From Muricea muricata (taxonomy: Eukaryota > Cnidaria > Anthozoa > Malacalcyonacea > Plexauridae): 64,000 nt of DNA. Both the position numbers and the translations under genes were made by a program. The stretch lies in NCBI GenBank assembly GCA_963855995.1, contig OY979717.1:16498960-16562959 (forward strand), written 5' to 3'. Below the pieces are notes generated by a model that saw only the letters and a list, made by a program, of their open reading frames with translations, ran no database searches and was not told the origin of the DNA. Shown here piece by piece: positions 34,606 through 45,161 of this stretch (position 1 is its first letter; each line of letters begins with the position of its first letter).

Positions 34606-37249
34606 GTGGATATGACATTATATGAAAATGATCCAGGCCAATTTAGCCCCCCCCCCACTTTTAGAGACGTTCCGACGCCCCTGAATCATACCCAACAGCC
34701 AACATCTTTGTTCGCTTCTCAGACAAAGCCTGCCCGAATTGAAATCAAACTTTGCGCATTCATTGCAGAAAATAACCTCCCAATTAGTTGGTCAGAAGAT
34801 TTGGTTGCTTTGTTAAAGAGTCTATTTCCTTCAGAAGTGTCGTTACAAAATGTTAAGCTTGGGAAACAAAAAGCGACAAATGTCATACGTCAAGTGCTTG
34901 GATTTTACTCAATAAAAAGAAGTCATTACTAATGTAACATGGCATTGTTATACCATGTTAGATTATAAACATAAAAATCTATATATTCGATATTATGTAT
35001 GTTGCCATTTATTATGCTATTTTAATGATATGAAAGACCTAGGGTAACCTTCCCCGCATGAGTAAGCAAATAGTTACCGAGATTAAAAACCACGGACAAC
35101 GCCTATCACCGCAAACCACCGCAAACCAGGACATTGTTTTGTGGTTAAAAAACGCTGCTAAGACTTTCTTTGACGAACATATTGCGTAGAGGAAATAAGT
35201 AATAGTTATAGATCTCTTCCTCTTAAGTTTATTATAAAAGCTGAGCACAACCCAAGTTAGGATAGAGTTAGTGAAGTAAGAAGAGCCGTTTAGGCTGAAA
35301 TACTTCATAAGCCAATAAAGGCTGAAGTATATAGTTCAAAGGCTATACAGTTAAGCCTCATCGAGTAAACTAAAGAAGTTGGAACATTTACTATCATTGA
35401 TTTATCAAAGAAGACGAAATACGAAGAATAAAGAATAAAGATTGAAAGTTGTGCTCACTGCTCAGCTCAGACGAATAGAGAGATAAGTTGAAATATTAGG
35501 ATAACAGTATTATAGTATTATAGAGACGCTAATTCGTATATATATATATTTGAAATTAAATAAAGTTATATAAAAGGTTTCATACTATTTGTGTTACGGT
35601 TGCGCTAATACGATTTGAACCCGAAGTTAAAAGGTTGAAAATATACCGAATTGAAAATATATTCGCCGCTAAATAGCGCACCATAACACTAAATTGAAAG
35701 CCAATCCATTTTCATTGATAATCGATGAAACAACTGACCGTTCAACAATGACACAACTGGCTATACTTGGGACATATTTTGATGAAGTAAGTTTCAAGTT
35801 GGATACTTTTTTGATTGATCTAGTAACACTGCCAGATGGAACTGCAACAACTATTTATGAAAGTGTCATTAAATGCTTAAGTGACAAGAGTATTCCCATG
35901 GAAAATGTGATTGGATTTTCCTCTGATACATGTAATGTCATGTTTGGAAAGAACCACTCTGTAGCACAGATGTTGGTAAAGGATTATCCATGGATTATGG
36001 CAGTCAAGTGTTCATGTCACATGATTCACCAGTGTAGCTCTTACGCCTGTAAAAAACTTCCAAAATCATTGGAAGACCTATGGCGTAACATATACTCCCA
36101 CTTCAGCATGTCTCCAAAGAGAACTGAAGCTTTTGTTGAGTTTCAAGAATTTTTTGATCTTGAACAGCATAAAATCTTAAAGTCTGGTCAAACAAGATGG
36201 CTTTCGATGAAAGGTGCAGTCAAAAGAATTCTTGAGCAATACAGTGCGTTGAAGCTTTACCTTACTTCTGAAGTCATGGAAGATCCAACCCACACGAATG
36301 AATCTATCCTTAGTAGCCTTAACAACAAATATACACTAGCTTATTTGGAGTTCATGGACTATTCCTTGGGTAGATTTGTATCCTTCAATCTCCTTTTTCA
36401 ATCTGAAACACCTTTACTTCATCAACTTAAAGATGAAGTTGCGAAGTTAATATTGTCCATATGTGGTGATACTTTGGAAATATCATATATCAGAAGTGTC
36501 AATGCTTTCAAAATTGATGCAAGAAACAAAGATCATCAAGTGCCTCTCAACAAAGTGTATATTTAGGAATTTTAGCAACTGAAACAATTCGAGAGATCGA
36601 AAGCGATTTGGAATCCAGAGGTCTGACCAGCCATGGGGATATCCAACTTTTCCACTCACACTGCAGAGATTTTCTCATCAAATCAGTAGCACAAATTCAA
36701 GAAAGATTTGCCAACTGCCAAAACGTGGATCATCTGTCTTGTTTATTACCCATTATGGCTTTTAATTTAAAAATTGCTTCTCTGAGTTCATTATATAAAG
36801 AAATGCCACACCTGGAAGGAGTTGCTGCTTTGCAAAGTGTAGATCCAGAATGGAGAGCACTCAATCCAAAACTCAGTGAACAACTAACCCCAGAAGAGTA
36901 TTGGCAAGTGGTGTTTAAAGAGAAAGATGGGAGTGGGAAGCCAAGATATCCACACTTAACAAAGGTGATGAAAGTCCTTCTATCTTTGCCCTTCTCTAAT
37001 GTAGCTGCAGAAAGGTTATTTAGCCAGTTGAAGTTAGTAAAAACTGATCACAGGTCTTCGCTTAAGCAGGAAAGTCTGGTGGCCCTCCTTACAACAAAGA
37101 TGGCATTTGCTAAATCCCAAGGGAGACATAAGGCTGCTAAACTTGAGTCACAAGGAGATATGCTTAATCTCCACAAAGCAATGAAAACAGATGCTGATAA
37201 TGATGAGGTAGCTGAACTGAGAAAAGAATTTATTAAAACACTTAAATGA
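34606..37249 (+). pseudogene. Second hAT transposase, split by a solo LTR
   Basis: The N-terminal part (34606-34932) has IEIKLCAFIAENNLPISWSE and VKLGKQKATNVIRQVLG. The catalytic part (35694-36566) has FSLIIDETTDRSTMTQLAIL, GFSSDTCNVMFGKN, CSCHMIHQCSSYACKKLP and GQTRWLSMK. The C-terminal part (36608-37249) carries the hAT dimerisation motif LPFSNVAAERLFSQLKLVKT. The LTR 34933-35688 separates the first two parts; even with it removed one frameshift remains just before TKLKANPFS. Another shift lies at about 36570. The family differs from the TTF-type one upstream: no TTF finger is seen. Its 5' end is missing; the TTF-type hAT end abuts it at 34683. Confidence 0.85.
34933..35688. mobile_element. 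Solo LTR, 756 bp, with 4-bp target duplication
   Basis: It starts TGTAACATGG and ends ACCATAACA (TG...CA), flanked by CTAA on both sides (34929-34932, 35689-35692). Inside are a TATA-like TTATTATAAAAG at about 35230 and AAATAAAG at about 35559. Only one LTR is present and no internal retrotransposon sequence, consistent with LTR-LTR recombination. The superfamily is open: Gypsy and BEL/Pao both make 4-5 bp duplications. Confidence 0.8.
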
Positions 37250-37478
37250 TTTAACAAGTCGTGATAGGATTAGGACATGCAGTATTTGTCTATTTAATAT
37301 TTCATGAAGTTTTTATTTTGTTCTGTTCATATTTTGTTCTGTGTAGCTGTTTTACTGTACATTTTCAGCTATTGACCTAATGTCACATTTCAAATATAAT
37401 GTAAACAGTCAGACTATCTTTGATATTTATTTTCATTGGTCATTGATATTTCCTTTCAAAACTTACTGAAAGTCTTTA

Positions 37479-37625
37479 CCTCATTTTACACGGCCAAATT
37501 TTCTTTGGCAAATTTCATGTGTCAAATGTCTTTTGAATGTAAATTTGTCAAAAACCCCTAATTTAAATGATCAAAAATCCTTTGACACGTGAAATTTTTC
37601 TAAGAAAATTTAGTCATGTAAAAAG
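37479..37625. mobile_element. 147-bp hairpin miniature element
   Basis: Imperfect inverted arms (CCAAATTTTCTTTGGCAAAT against ATTTTTCTAAGAAAATTTAG, with TTTCATGTGTCAAA against TTTGACACGTGAAA) are flanked by GTCTTTA on both sides (37472-37478, 37626-37632). It lies in the 3' non-coding part of the second hAT. Confidence 0.65.
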
Positions 37626-37679
37626 GTCTTTAAATCGTTTAAGGGAGAATAAAATTCGAAATGAATTGTATTGAATGAA

Positions 37680-37809
37680 ACTGGTTTTAATGGTTTTTAT
37701 GCCAGAAATCATTAAGGAAATATCAGGAAATCTGGAGAAAAAATCAGGAAATATCAGGAAATTTTCATCATCGAAAAGGGAAATCTCGATTTTCGTTATG
37801 GAAGCACTG
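37680..37809. repeat. Right terminus of the second hAT element
   Basis: Repeats of AGGAAATATCAGGAAATC are followed by GATTTTCGTTATGGAAGCACTG ending at 37809, a hAT-style ...CACTG end. TCATTGTG (37810-37817) would be its duplication, but the matching left end was not found in the window. Confidence 0.5.
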
Positions 37810-37819
37810 TCATTGTGAT

Positions 37820-39200
37820 TCTCGTTGCACTTTCAGAGGCGTGGACCGCGTGGTTTCTTCTAGCTCCAGTCACAAGACAAGGCTAGCTTGGGCAAAGTAG
37901 TCCTGGTCGAATCATTCATGCTGAATAAGTTTATTATCAGAGGTCTACAGCTACTGTAGGTGAGTAATAAACAATCATATCCTGAGGCGGAATTTTGTTG
38001 TACGCGAGCTAAATCACTGCAGAGTGTGTTCAAAAATGAGTTTAAAGACGATAAGTATTTGCAAAGGTAATTAGGACAAACGATTTACATTTTCATACCA
38101 ACACAGACTGTAAACCCCACATGAACGATGTTGTTGGTTGATATTGATTCTAATACAGATATAGTGTTCGGCATGTGTGCAACATGCATGCGTACTAGAA
38201 AGACAAAGTCTAGCGTCGGTAAGCGTTATTAATTGTGTGGTGAGATTGTGAAGTGTCGAAGAGCACCGAGCAGTTGCAACTCCCTGCCATCGTTATCGCA
38301 ATTGAAGTACATGTGAAGCTGCAGAAATTGCATGCATAGTTTAAACTAGAGCTCTTAAGAATGTTATGATATTTGCTACCGTATATTTAGGCCAATGGAA
38401 CTGTTGATTCTGTTTACCGTCCACCGCCCGCATGTGCTTCAAACTACCGCATGAATTTTTCATTATTTTTAAATACTATCATTATTTGTCATACTTTTTA
38501 ATTCTATGTAAGGAAGCTTTGATAAATACATAAAATCATCAAATTCGCGATAAAAACCCGGTAAAAAGACGGTCTATCCTCAGTTTGGCTCGGTACATAC
38601 TCTGAAACCCTCGCAGTAAATACTCTAACACGCTGAAATTCTAAGACAATAGCCGGCCAAGTCGCTCAGTGGCAGGTTGGACCATTTAACGCATCATTTC
38701 CTGAACACCGGATCATAGTACGGATTTCGTAGTAAAATAACCACAGTTTAATATGGATTTTTGTCGGAAAATGGATTATCTCGAACAAAATCTACACACT
38801 ACGATTTGCCTTTCACGTATGTGACATGTTATCTGTTATAGTACAACAATTTGTTGTATTGTTATTGCACATAAATCGTATACGTAGTTGACGTTTTTAC
38901 TTTTAGTACTATAAAGTTTCACCACCCATTGGAAATTGGATTTTAGCATCGCAAGTTGATACTTGATCGCTTATAACTATAAGCCGTATGACATAGTACG
39001 CGCGGCCGTGCACACAAATCACAAGTGTTTGTTGCTGCTATTCCGGTCACGAAACCAATAAATTATGTTAGTTACTTGACCTTCTTGTAGGGTGAGGGTA
39101 TATTGGCAGAAGTGTCTGTCAAAACAGGACTTGAAAGTTGAAACTAGAGGACCAACGTAAAACTCCATAGCCGGAAATCAGATTCTTGTAACGAATATGA
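37820..39200. other. Intergenic or intronic interval without recognised features
   Basis: AT-rich sequence between the hAT stack and the 39203 inverted-repeat element. No splice-bordered exon, RNA gene or transposon end could be supported. Confidence 0.4.
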
Positions 39201-39202
39201 GA

Positions 39203-39780
39203 GATTATTATTCATTGCAGTATATTCTCGCATTCTCATTGGTTGAGAGCCTACGATGAATTTTTCGTATTTTGCTGGTCGCGTGAGCACATGACAAATA
39301 ATTATCGTATTTGTCATGTGCTCACGCCATCAGAGTTATTGTTAACGTTTACAACGCACAGACTGAGGTCAGCGTTATCTGCGGAAGCGAAGCTGAGGCA
39401 GATAACGCTGACCGAGGTCTGAACAATTCTGATATCCTGCAAAAGCCGAATTCAATAATCCTTTTATTATTCATTTTGCAAGAAAAGTCAGCCATGTAAA
39501 TAAAAATTAAAACAGACAATAAACCTCAAGTCAAACGTATATTTTCTACTTACAAATATACTTCCACTATCTATGATCTGTACGTTGTAAACGTTGACAA
39601 ATAACTCTGATGGCGTGAGCACATGACAAATAAATCTCGTATTTGTCTCTGATGGCGTGAGCACATGACAAATACGATAATTATTTGTCATGTGCTCACG
39701 GCACCGGCAGAATACGAAAAATTCATCGTAGGCTCTCAACCAATGAGAAAGCGAGAATATACTGCAATGGATGATAATAT
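39203..39780. mobile_element. ~578-bp element with ~130-bp inverted repeats
   Basis: CATTGCAGTATATTCTCGC, CTCATTGGTTGAGAGCCTAC and GATGAATTTTTCGTATT on the left recur inverted at the right end. Inner arms carry palindromic units of GTGAGCACATGACAAATA, with three extra direct copies on the right side (39612-39700). A second palindrome, GGTCAGCGTTATCTGC / GCAGATAACGCTGACC, lies in the centre. No target duplication was identified. Confidence 0.7.
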
Positions 39781-39789
39781 CAAATTACC

Positions 39790-41820
39790 GTGAACTAAAC
39801 ACTCGTATTTTCCATATTTTTACAAGCTGTATGAACATATTTAAAAAGCTTTTGGTTCCGGGGCAGAGTAATTGTTATAGAGCAAATTGGCATAGTTCAA
39901 CGGTACCTGTGAAAGTCTAAAGACAATATTTGTTATGCAAATATTTTTTTATCATTCTCATGCTAATCAGATTACTTGATATTATGAACAGCATCCGTGA
40001 GATGTTTTCCAGCGGGCCTTATCAGTGATAGGTCAGTAATGATCTATGATTTTGCAAAGCCTCTATCTCTGGTTTCACATAAATTATTTATTCCATAAAA
40101 GCACCGGAATTACAATATTTTTCAATCTAGGCTGTTATTTATAAGCATACTATGCATACAAAGTTTTTTCCCCATTCAAAAACGGCACTTTGTTATTAAG
40201 GCCTTTTCCGCTCACCGTCAAACTGACTCCATCGCAAGCTCGCTGCAGGTAAGCAGGTCAACACCGCCCTTTATCATGCAATTTACTGGCTGCCACCAGC
40301 CAGTTGAGCCGTCTTAATGGTCAGAAAATGCAATTGAATGGCTGGCATAGTGCTGATGATAATTATAATGCAAGGGGGCATTACTTTTGAGCTAGGGTGA
40401 CTTTTGAGTTGTTATTTTCAACTTCAGCCGAGTTCAAACCCATGGTAGGGTAGATATGGTATGCATATAGTTTAAAGAGTTTCGTTTGAGACTCTGCGTT
40501 ATGTGTCGTACATGGTAGAGTAGGAGAAGAAAAAATCCTATATGGTGTTCCACAGGGATCGAACGGCTTTGTTGGCATTAAATTTATTAAAAAGTGTGAG
40601 GTCATATGATTATGAAGAGGTTTAATATACACTATAAAAATGCTATATTGTTGACGAAACGTGTTACTAAATATAATAATACGTTTCGTTAAAAATATAT
40701 ATGCTTACAACTACGATAACATAAATAGCGTCTGCGAGCAGGCTTATAAGATGGGGAATTATATTTCCAAATTGTCTAATGACCCACGGCTGGCTAGGGG
40801 GAGGGAGACCTGGACACAACTTGCATGAATTGACTGATACGTATACCGATCTAAAGAACTAATAAATGAAGGGAAATGGTAACAAAAAATTTTATTGTCT
40901 CGTTTTAAAGGGACTCTAAAGCAATAAATAGAAGTTTATTGCTGTATTACTTCGGGAGATATTCTCACCTAAATCAACGAACTGCCTGCCATCTTGGATT
41001 AATTTTTAACCTCATTGACAATGTTTGGTGACGTCACAACCGGGATATTGCCATTTTCCTTTAACGACAAGCATTAAAGGTATTAAATAATGGAGTGTAT
41101 CTAAACGTTTGAGAGTCGAAGGTAAAAACAAACTGAGGTACACACTTTTTTCGTTGAGTTCCAGCTATTGCTCTTGAATCGCACTGAGGTCACTTCTACA
41201 AGGCTGTGAATAAATTATATCTTAATTCTTGGACGAGTGGCTAGTGCTTGTACGTTACGATTCTGGATTCTCCCTTACTGTTATAAATGTATCCGGTTCA
41301 AAAAAGCGATTATACTGTGGTAAGACGACTTTTAGCTTTACAAAATTAACAGTAATTCTGGAAGGCCAAAAAAGCACAACAAGACGCTGGAAGTAAAAAA
41401 GGACAAAGAACTTTGTTCGCTCGCTTAATAACTGCTTCCGCCAGCCAGTCAAACGTGTCTGAAGTGTTCTAAAAACTGTTTTTAAAAAATGCAAGATCAA
41501 GAAACAAATGTTGACACAGTTTTGAAACAAAACCATCAAAAACAGACAAGTAGACAACATAGGACCTATATTTATAGGTATACTCGTATTTACTTTAATC
41601 TCTTGGCACAATGTGGCACTAAAGACGTTATTTCGCAATTTCGATGTGGAGTGTTACTTTGAGTTGGAACTGCCAGGGACATAGGCTACTTCTGTACCTC
41701 TAAAATGATATTTTATTACCAAGATTTAAAGTCAACTAAGTAAAAGGATATATTTTATTAATTTACACTGTTAAACATATAAAAATATACGTACAGGCAA
41801 AAAATAAAAAAAACTTTCCC
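39790..41820. other. Interval without recognised genes
   Basis: No coding exon or element end was found here. A minus-strand open frame at 41638-41255 has no family motif and I do not call it. A short motif near 40912 (GGGACTCTAAAGCAATAAAT) resembles a dispersed repeat but has no visible boundary. Confidence 0.4.
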
Positions 41821-42350
41821 GATGCTAAATTAGTCCGTGGGCTGTGCATCGAAAAAGTTGCTAGAAATCGAATTCCGTTGCCGTCATCGCGGTGCTAAGA
41901 TAACTTTATGCTATTCTATAGATTTCGATGTGCTTAATTCAAATTTTGTTGTTCCCACTCGCGTAAACCCGCAGTTTTTTCGTAAATGGTAATCGAAGTT
42001 ACTGCGTTTCGGCCATTTTTGATTTGGCGGCACCTTTCATCTTACGGCATTTTAACATGAAGTATCCGAAGTCATATGGCACCGTAGGTTTATAAACAAA
42101 CTCAGTTTCGTTCGATCTTTTTATTTCGACACGAATACAACCCTTTAAAAGACAGGGAACCAGCTATAAATCATGTAAGTTATTTTATGATCATTAAATA
42201 AGAGTAAATAATGTTTTTACAATTTTTCATGTCACAGTATACATATTGATATAACAGTATTTATTACTGAAATGTATATCCTGTTAAAATATTCCATAAT
42301 AGTACTATTGAACATTTTATATTAAACTACTTATTTAGTGTATTTACAAG

Positions 42351-42831
42351 TTAAAAAATTTCGTCATCGCTTGACCATTCAGGAGATTTGTCAAGCTCAT
42401 TCTCACAGTTTGTGCAATCGATACATTGGCACATATCATTACATGTGTTTAATGCTTTTTTGCAGGAGCACGGTTTGCTTGCACAACCTGTTTTACACTT
42501 ACAATTACAATTTGCAAGCAAAGCATCTGGGGCACAGTTTCCATCCATCTACTGAATACTTATTTTGCCTTCTTGATTTAATTTCCAACCATGGTTGACC
42601 GGGCTTGGGGCATCAATGCTACAAGCTTGTAGATTGCTTCCATACTGCTGCTTGGTAATTGGCTCTCTGGAGATGCTTTAGAAGGCAATCTTTATTTGGT
42701 GGCATAGAAGAATCAGAAAATTTTCCAATTCGGAACATGTTGTACCGTAGAACATTGACACTGGATTCTTTTTTTTGCCTTGTACGATTTTCATACAGCT
42801 GCTTCTGTTTCCTTTTTGAACTGCTCATCAA
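42351..42831 (-). pseudogene. Cys-cluster protein fragment, left arm copy
   Basis: Minus-strand segments: PPNKDCLLKHLQRANYQAAV then WKQ (42831-42619), then after stops MDGNCAPDALLANCNCKCKT and a Cys-rich tail CASKPCSCKKALNTCNDMCQ...CTNC (42548-42351). The LLKHLQRANYQAAVWKQ and Cys-cluster order is the same as in the gene at 12835-14235 (RHIRRSLYQSLVWKQA then CSCKS...CDC), so both belong to one family. Only the C-terminal half is present; no PIN-like motif lies in the arms. Confidence 0.7.
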
Positions 42832-43465
42832 AGGAAAATTCAGCTCCCAGGGAGGTTAATACAGCCACAGATGTTGGATCATGCAATAGCATATTCTATG
42901 AAGATACCTTACTGTAACCATGAAATAAGCTGGTTGAATCACATCCTAGAAATTAGCAAACGAGTAACCTTTGAGAACTATGTACAACCCCCCTCCACCT
43001 CACTGAAGAAAGGACACTAATCCCTTTCCCCTACACATGTCATTTTATTGCACATTTTAAATTCCTGTGAGTGGAGCATGGACCTATTCAGACATGGCCA
43101 TGAATGATCATGAAATAGTGACCATATATGCAAGTCGTTTACCAGATTCAGTCAGATGCACTCATACAACCCCTTCCCTATTCTAAATGTTTCAAGTATT
43201 TACAGGTGGTGTTGTCTAAGTCCATGTGACCAAGTCTGATCACACTGCAAATGATATAAGAATGTGTTATGCATACATTACCAGTAAGAGCATGAAATCC
43301 AATTGATGCTCTACATTTTTCTTCACCTAATTGCTGTGCGATGTCAAGTATTCTAGGATGTGATTCAACCAGCTCATTTCATGTTTACAGTAAGGTATCT
43401 TCACAAAATATCCTATTGCATGACCGAACATCTGTGGCAGCTGAATTTTCCTTTGATGAGCAGTT

Positions 43466-44424
43466 CGAAAAGGAAATAGAAGCAGCTGTATGAAAATCGC
43501 ACAAGGCAAAAAATGAATCTAGTGTCAATGTTCTATGGTACAACATGGCCCGACTTGGAAAATTGCTGATTCTTCTATGCCACCAAATAATGATTGCCTT
43601 CTAAAGCATCTCCAGAGAGCCAATTACCAAGCAGCAATCTACAAGCTTATAGCATTGATGCCCCAAGCCCGGTCAACCATGGTTGCAAATTATATCAAGA
43701 AGGCAAAATAAGTATTCAGTGGATGGATGGAAACTGTGCTCCAGATGCTTTGCTTGCAAATTGTAAGTGTAAAACAGGTTGTGCAACCATAGACAATCTA
43801 AGGAATGGACTGGAAACGCAAGCTAAAGTTTACGCGACATCCGTGATACGCTTTACTTTGGAACCCTGTAACTTCCCTTTAAATACATTTCAGGACTTCG
43901 TATTTACATATTTTAAACAAGAGCAGAAATGTGAATGGAACTATCGACTTTTAAAACTTTTCAGAGAGATAAACGAGGCGGAAAATCACCATTTAATGTT
44001 TTCGTAAACCTTTTTCAACAACAACAATGGCGACATTTCTGCAGTCAAAAAGAATGCAAACATTCAGCGTTGGGTTTTAGCTTTGTTATATCCATAAAGA
44101 ATTTTAAAAGTCGATAGTTCCATAGAGATTGCCGTTCTTGTTTAAAATATGTAAATAGAAAGGCCTGAAGTATATTTAAAGTGAAGTTACAGGGTTCCAA
44201 AGTACAGCATATCAGGCCGTATCACGGATGTCGCGTCAGCAACATTGATACTTTAGCTTGTGTTTCCAGTCCATTCTGTTGATTGTCTATGGTGCAACCA
44301 AACCGTGCTCCTGCAAAAAAGCATTAAACACATGTAATGATATGTGCCAATGTATTGACTGCACAAACAGTGAGAATGAGCTTGACAAATCTCCTGAATG
44401 GTCAAGCGATGACGAAATTTTTTA
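43466..44424 (+). pseudogene. Cys-cluster protein fragment, right arm copy, split by foldback insert
   Basis: The inverted counterpart of the left-arm copy. KASPESQLPSSNLQA and MDGNCAPDALLANCKCKTGC lead up to 43785. The 508-bp insert follows, and the Cys-rich tail resumes after 44293 (NTCNDMCQCIDC, then NSENELDKSPEWSSDDEIF). It carries more frame damage than the left copy. Confidence 0.65.
43786..44293. mobile_element. 508-bp foldback element with GCA target duplication
   Basis: The ends ACCATAGACAATC and GATTGTCTATGGT are perfect inverts, flanked by GCA (43783-43785, 44294-44296). The intact target is visible in the opposite palindrome arm (TTGTGCAAGCAAACC). Long inner arms pair as well (GACTGGAAACGCAAGCTAAA, CTTTGGAACCCTGTAACTTC and GGAACTATCGACTTTTAAA each recur inverted), so almost the whole element folds on itself. 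Confidence 0.85.
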
Positions 44425-45161
44425 ACTTGTAAATACACGTATACAGTAAATAAGTAGTTTAATATAAAATGTTCAATAGTACTATTATGGAATATTTTAA
44501 CAAGATATACATTTCAGTAATAAATACTTTTATATCAATACGTATACTGTGATATGAAAAATTGTAGAAACATTATCTACTCTTATTTAATGATCATAAA
44601 ATAACTTACATGATTTATAGCTGATTCCCTGTCTTTTAAAGGGTTGTATTCGTGTCGAAATAAAAAGATCGAACGAAACTGAGTTTGTTTATAAACCTAC
44701 GGTGCCATATGACTCCGGATACTTCATGTTAAAATGCCGTAAGATGAAAGGTGCCGCCAAATCAAAAATGGCCGAAACGCAGTAACTTCGATTACCATTT
44801 ACGAAAAAACTGCGGGTTTACGCGAGTGGGAACAACAAAATTTGAATTAAGCACATCGAAATCTATAAAATAGCATAAAGTTATCTTAGCACCGCGATGA
44901 CGGCAACGAAACTAAACAATTTCGGTCCACAGCACACGGACTAAATGTATTATTTGTAGCTTTATTAGCCCGCTTGAAATATCTTTTAACGTGTTCGTCT
45001 AAGGTTTTTCTTCCCGTTCCCAATAGCCCGCAAAATTCAGGCTATGCCCATGTTTAGGGCTCTTGGCCGAAACACTCCGCCCCAGTGCGGAAATAATGTT
45101 TCTTTTAACATTCTTGAGCAACAAAAATATGAATATGTCAATTTATAGTCCTTTAAGTTCT

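Larger units (their letters stand above)
29110..34683 (+). mobile_element. hAT element (ZMYM-like TTF transposase) containing two nested elements
   Basis: The ends CAGGGGCGCCGGAACG (29110) and CGTTCCGACGCCCCTG (to 34683) match inverted at 15 of 16 positions and bracket a whole hAT transposase relic. Without the nested 30656-32373 and 33167-33453 elements and their duplications it would be about 3.55 kb, a normal hAT size. The flanking 8-mers (GGTTAGTT and AATCATAC) do not match, so the two ends may not come from one clean insertion. Confidence 0.65.
41829..44944. mobile_element. Large palindrome carrying head-to-head copies of a Cys-cluster gene
   Basis: Left arm 41829-42956 and right arm 43352-44944 are inverted copies along about 1.1 kb each (the right arm is longer because of the insert 43786-44293); the spacer is about 395 bp. 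The outer ends read TTAGTCCGTG and CACGGACTAA. Arms differ by scattered substitutions and small indels, so it is not a simple assembly copy. Each arm holds one copy of a Cys-cluster gene reading outward. No target duplication was seen. Confidence 0.8.

Noticed and set aside
41255..41638. 127-codon minus-strand open frame as a gene
   Set aside because: No motif, no splice partners, and biased hydrophobic composition expected of AT-rich chance frames.
44253..44438. Minus-strand open frame in the right palindrome arm
   Set aside because: It is the reverse complement of the Cys-cluster tail, which reads on the plus strand here.
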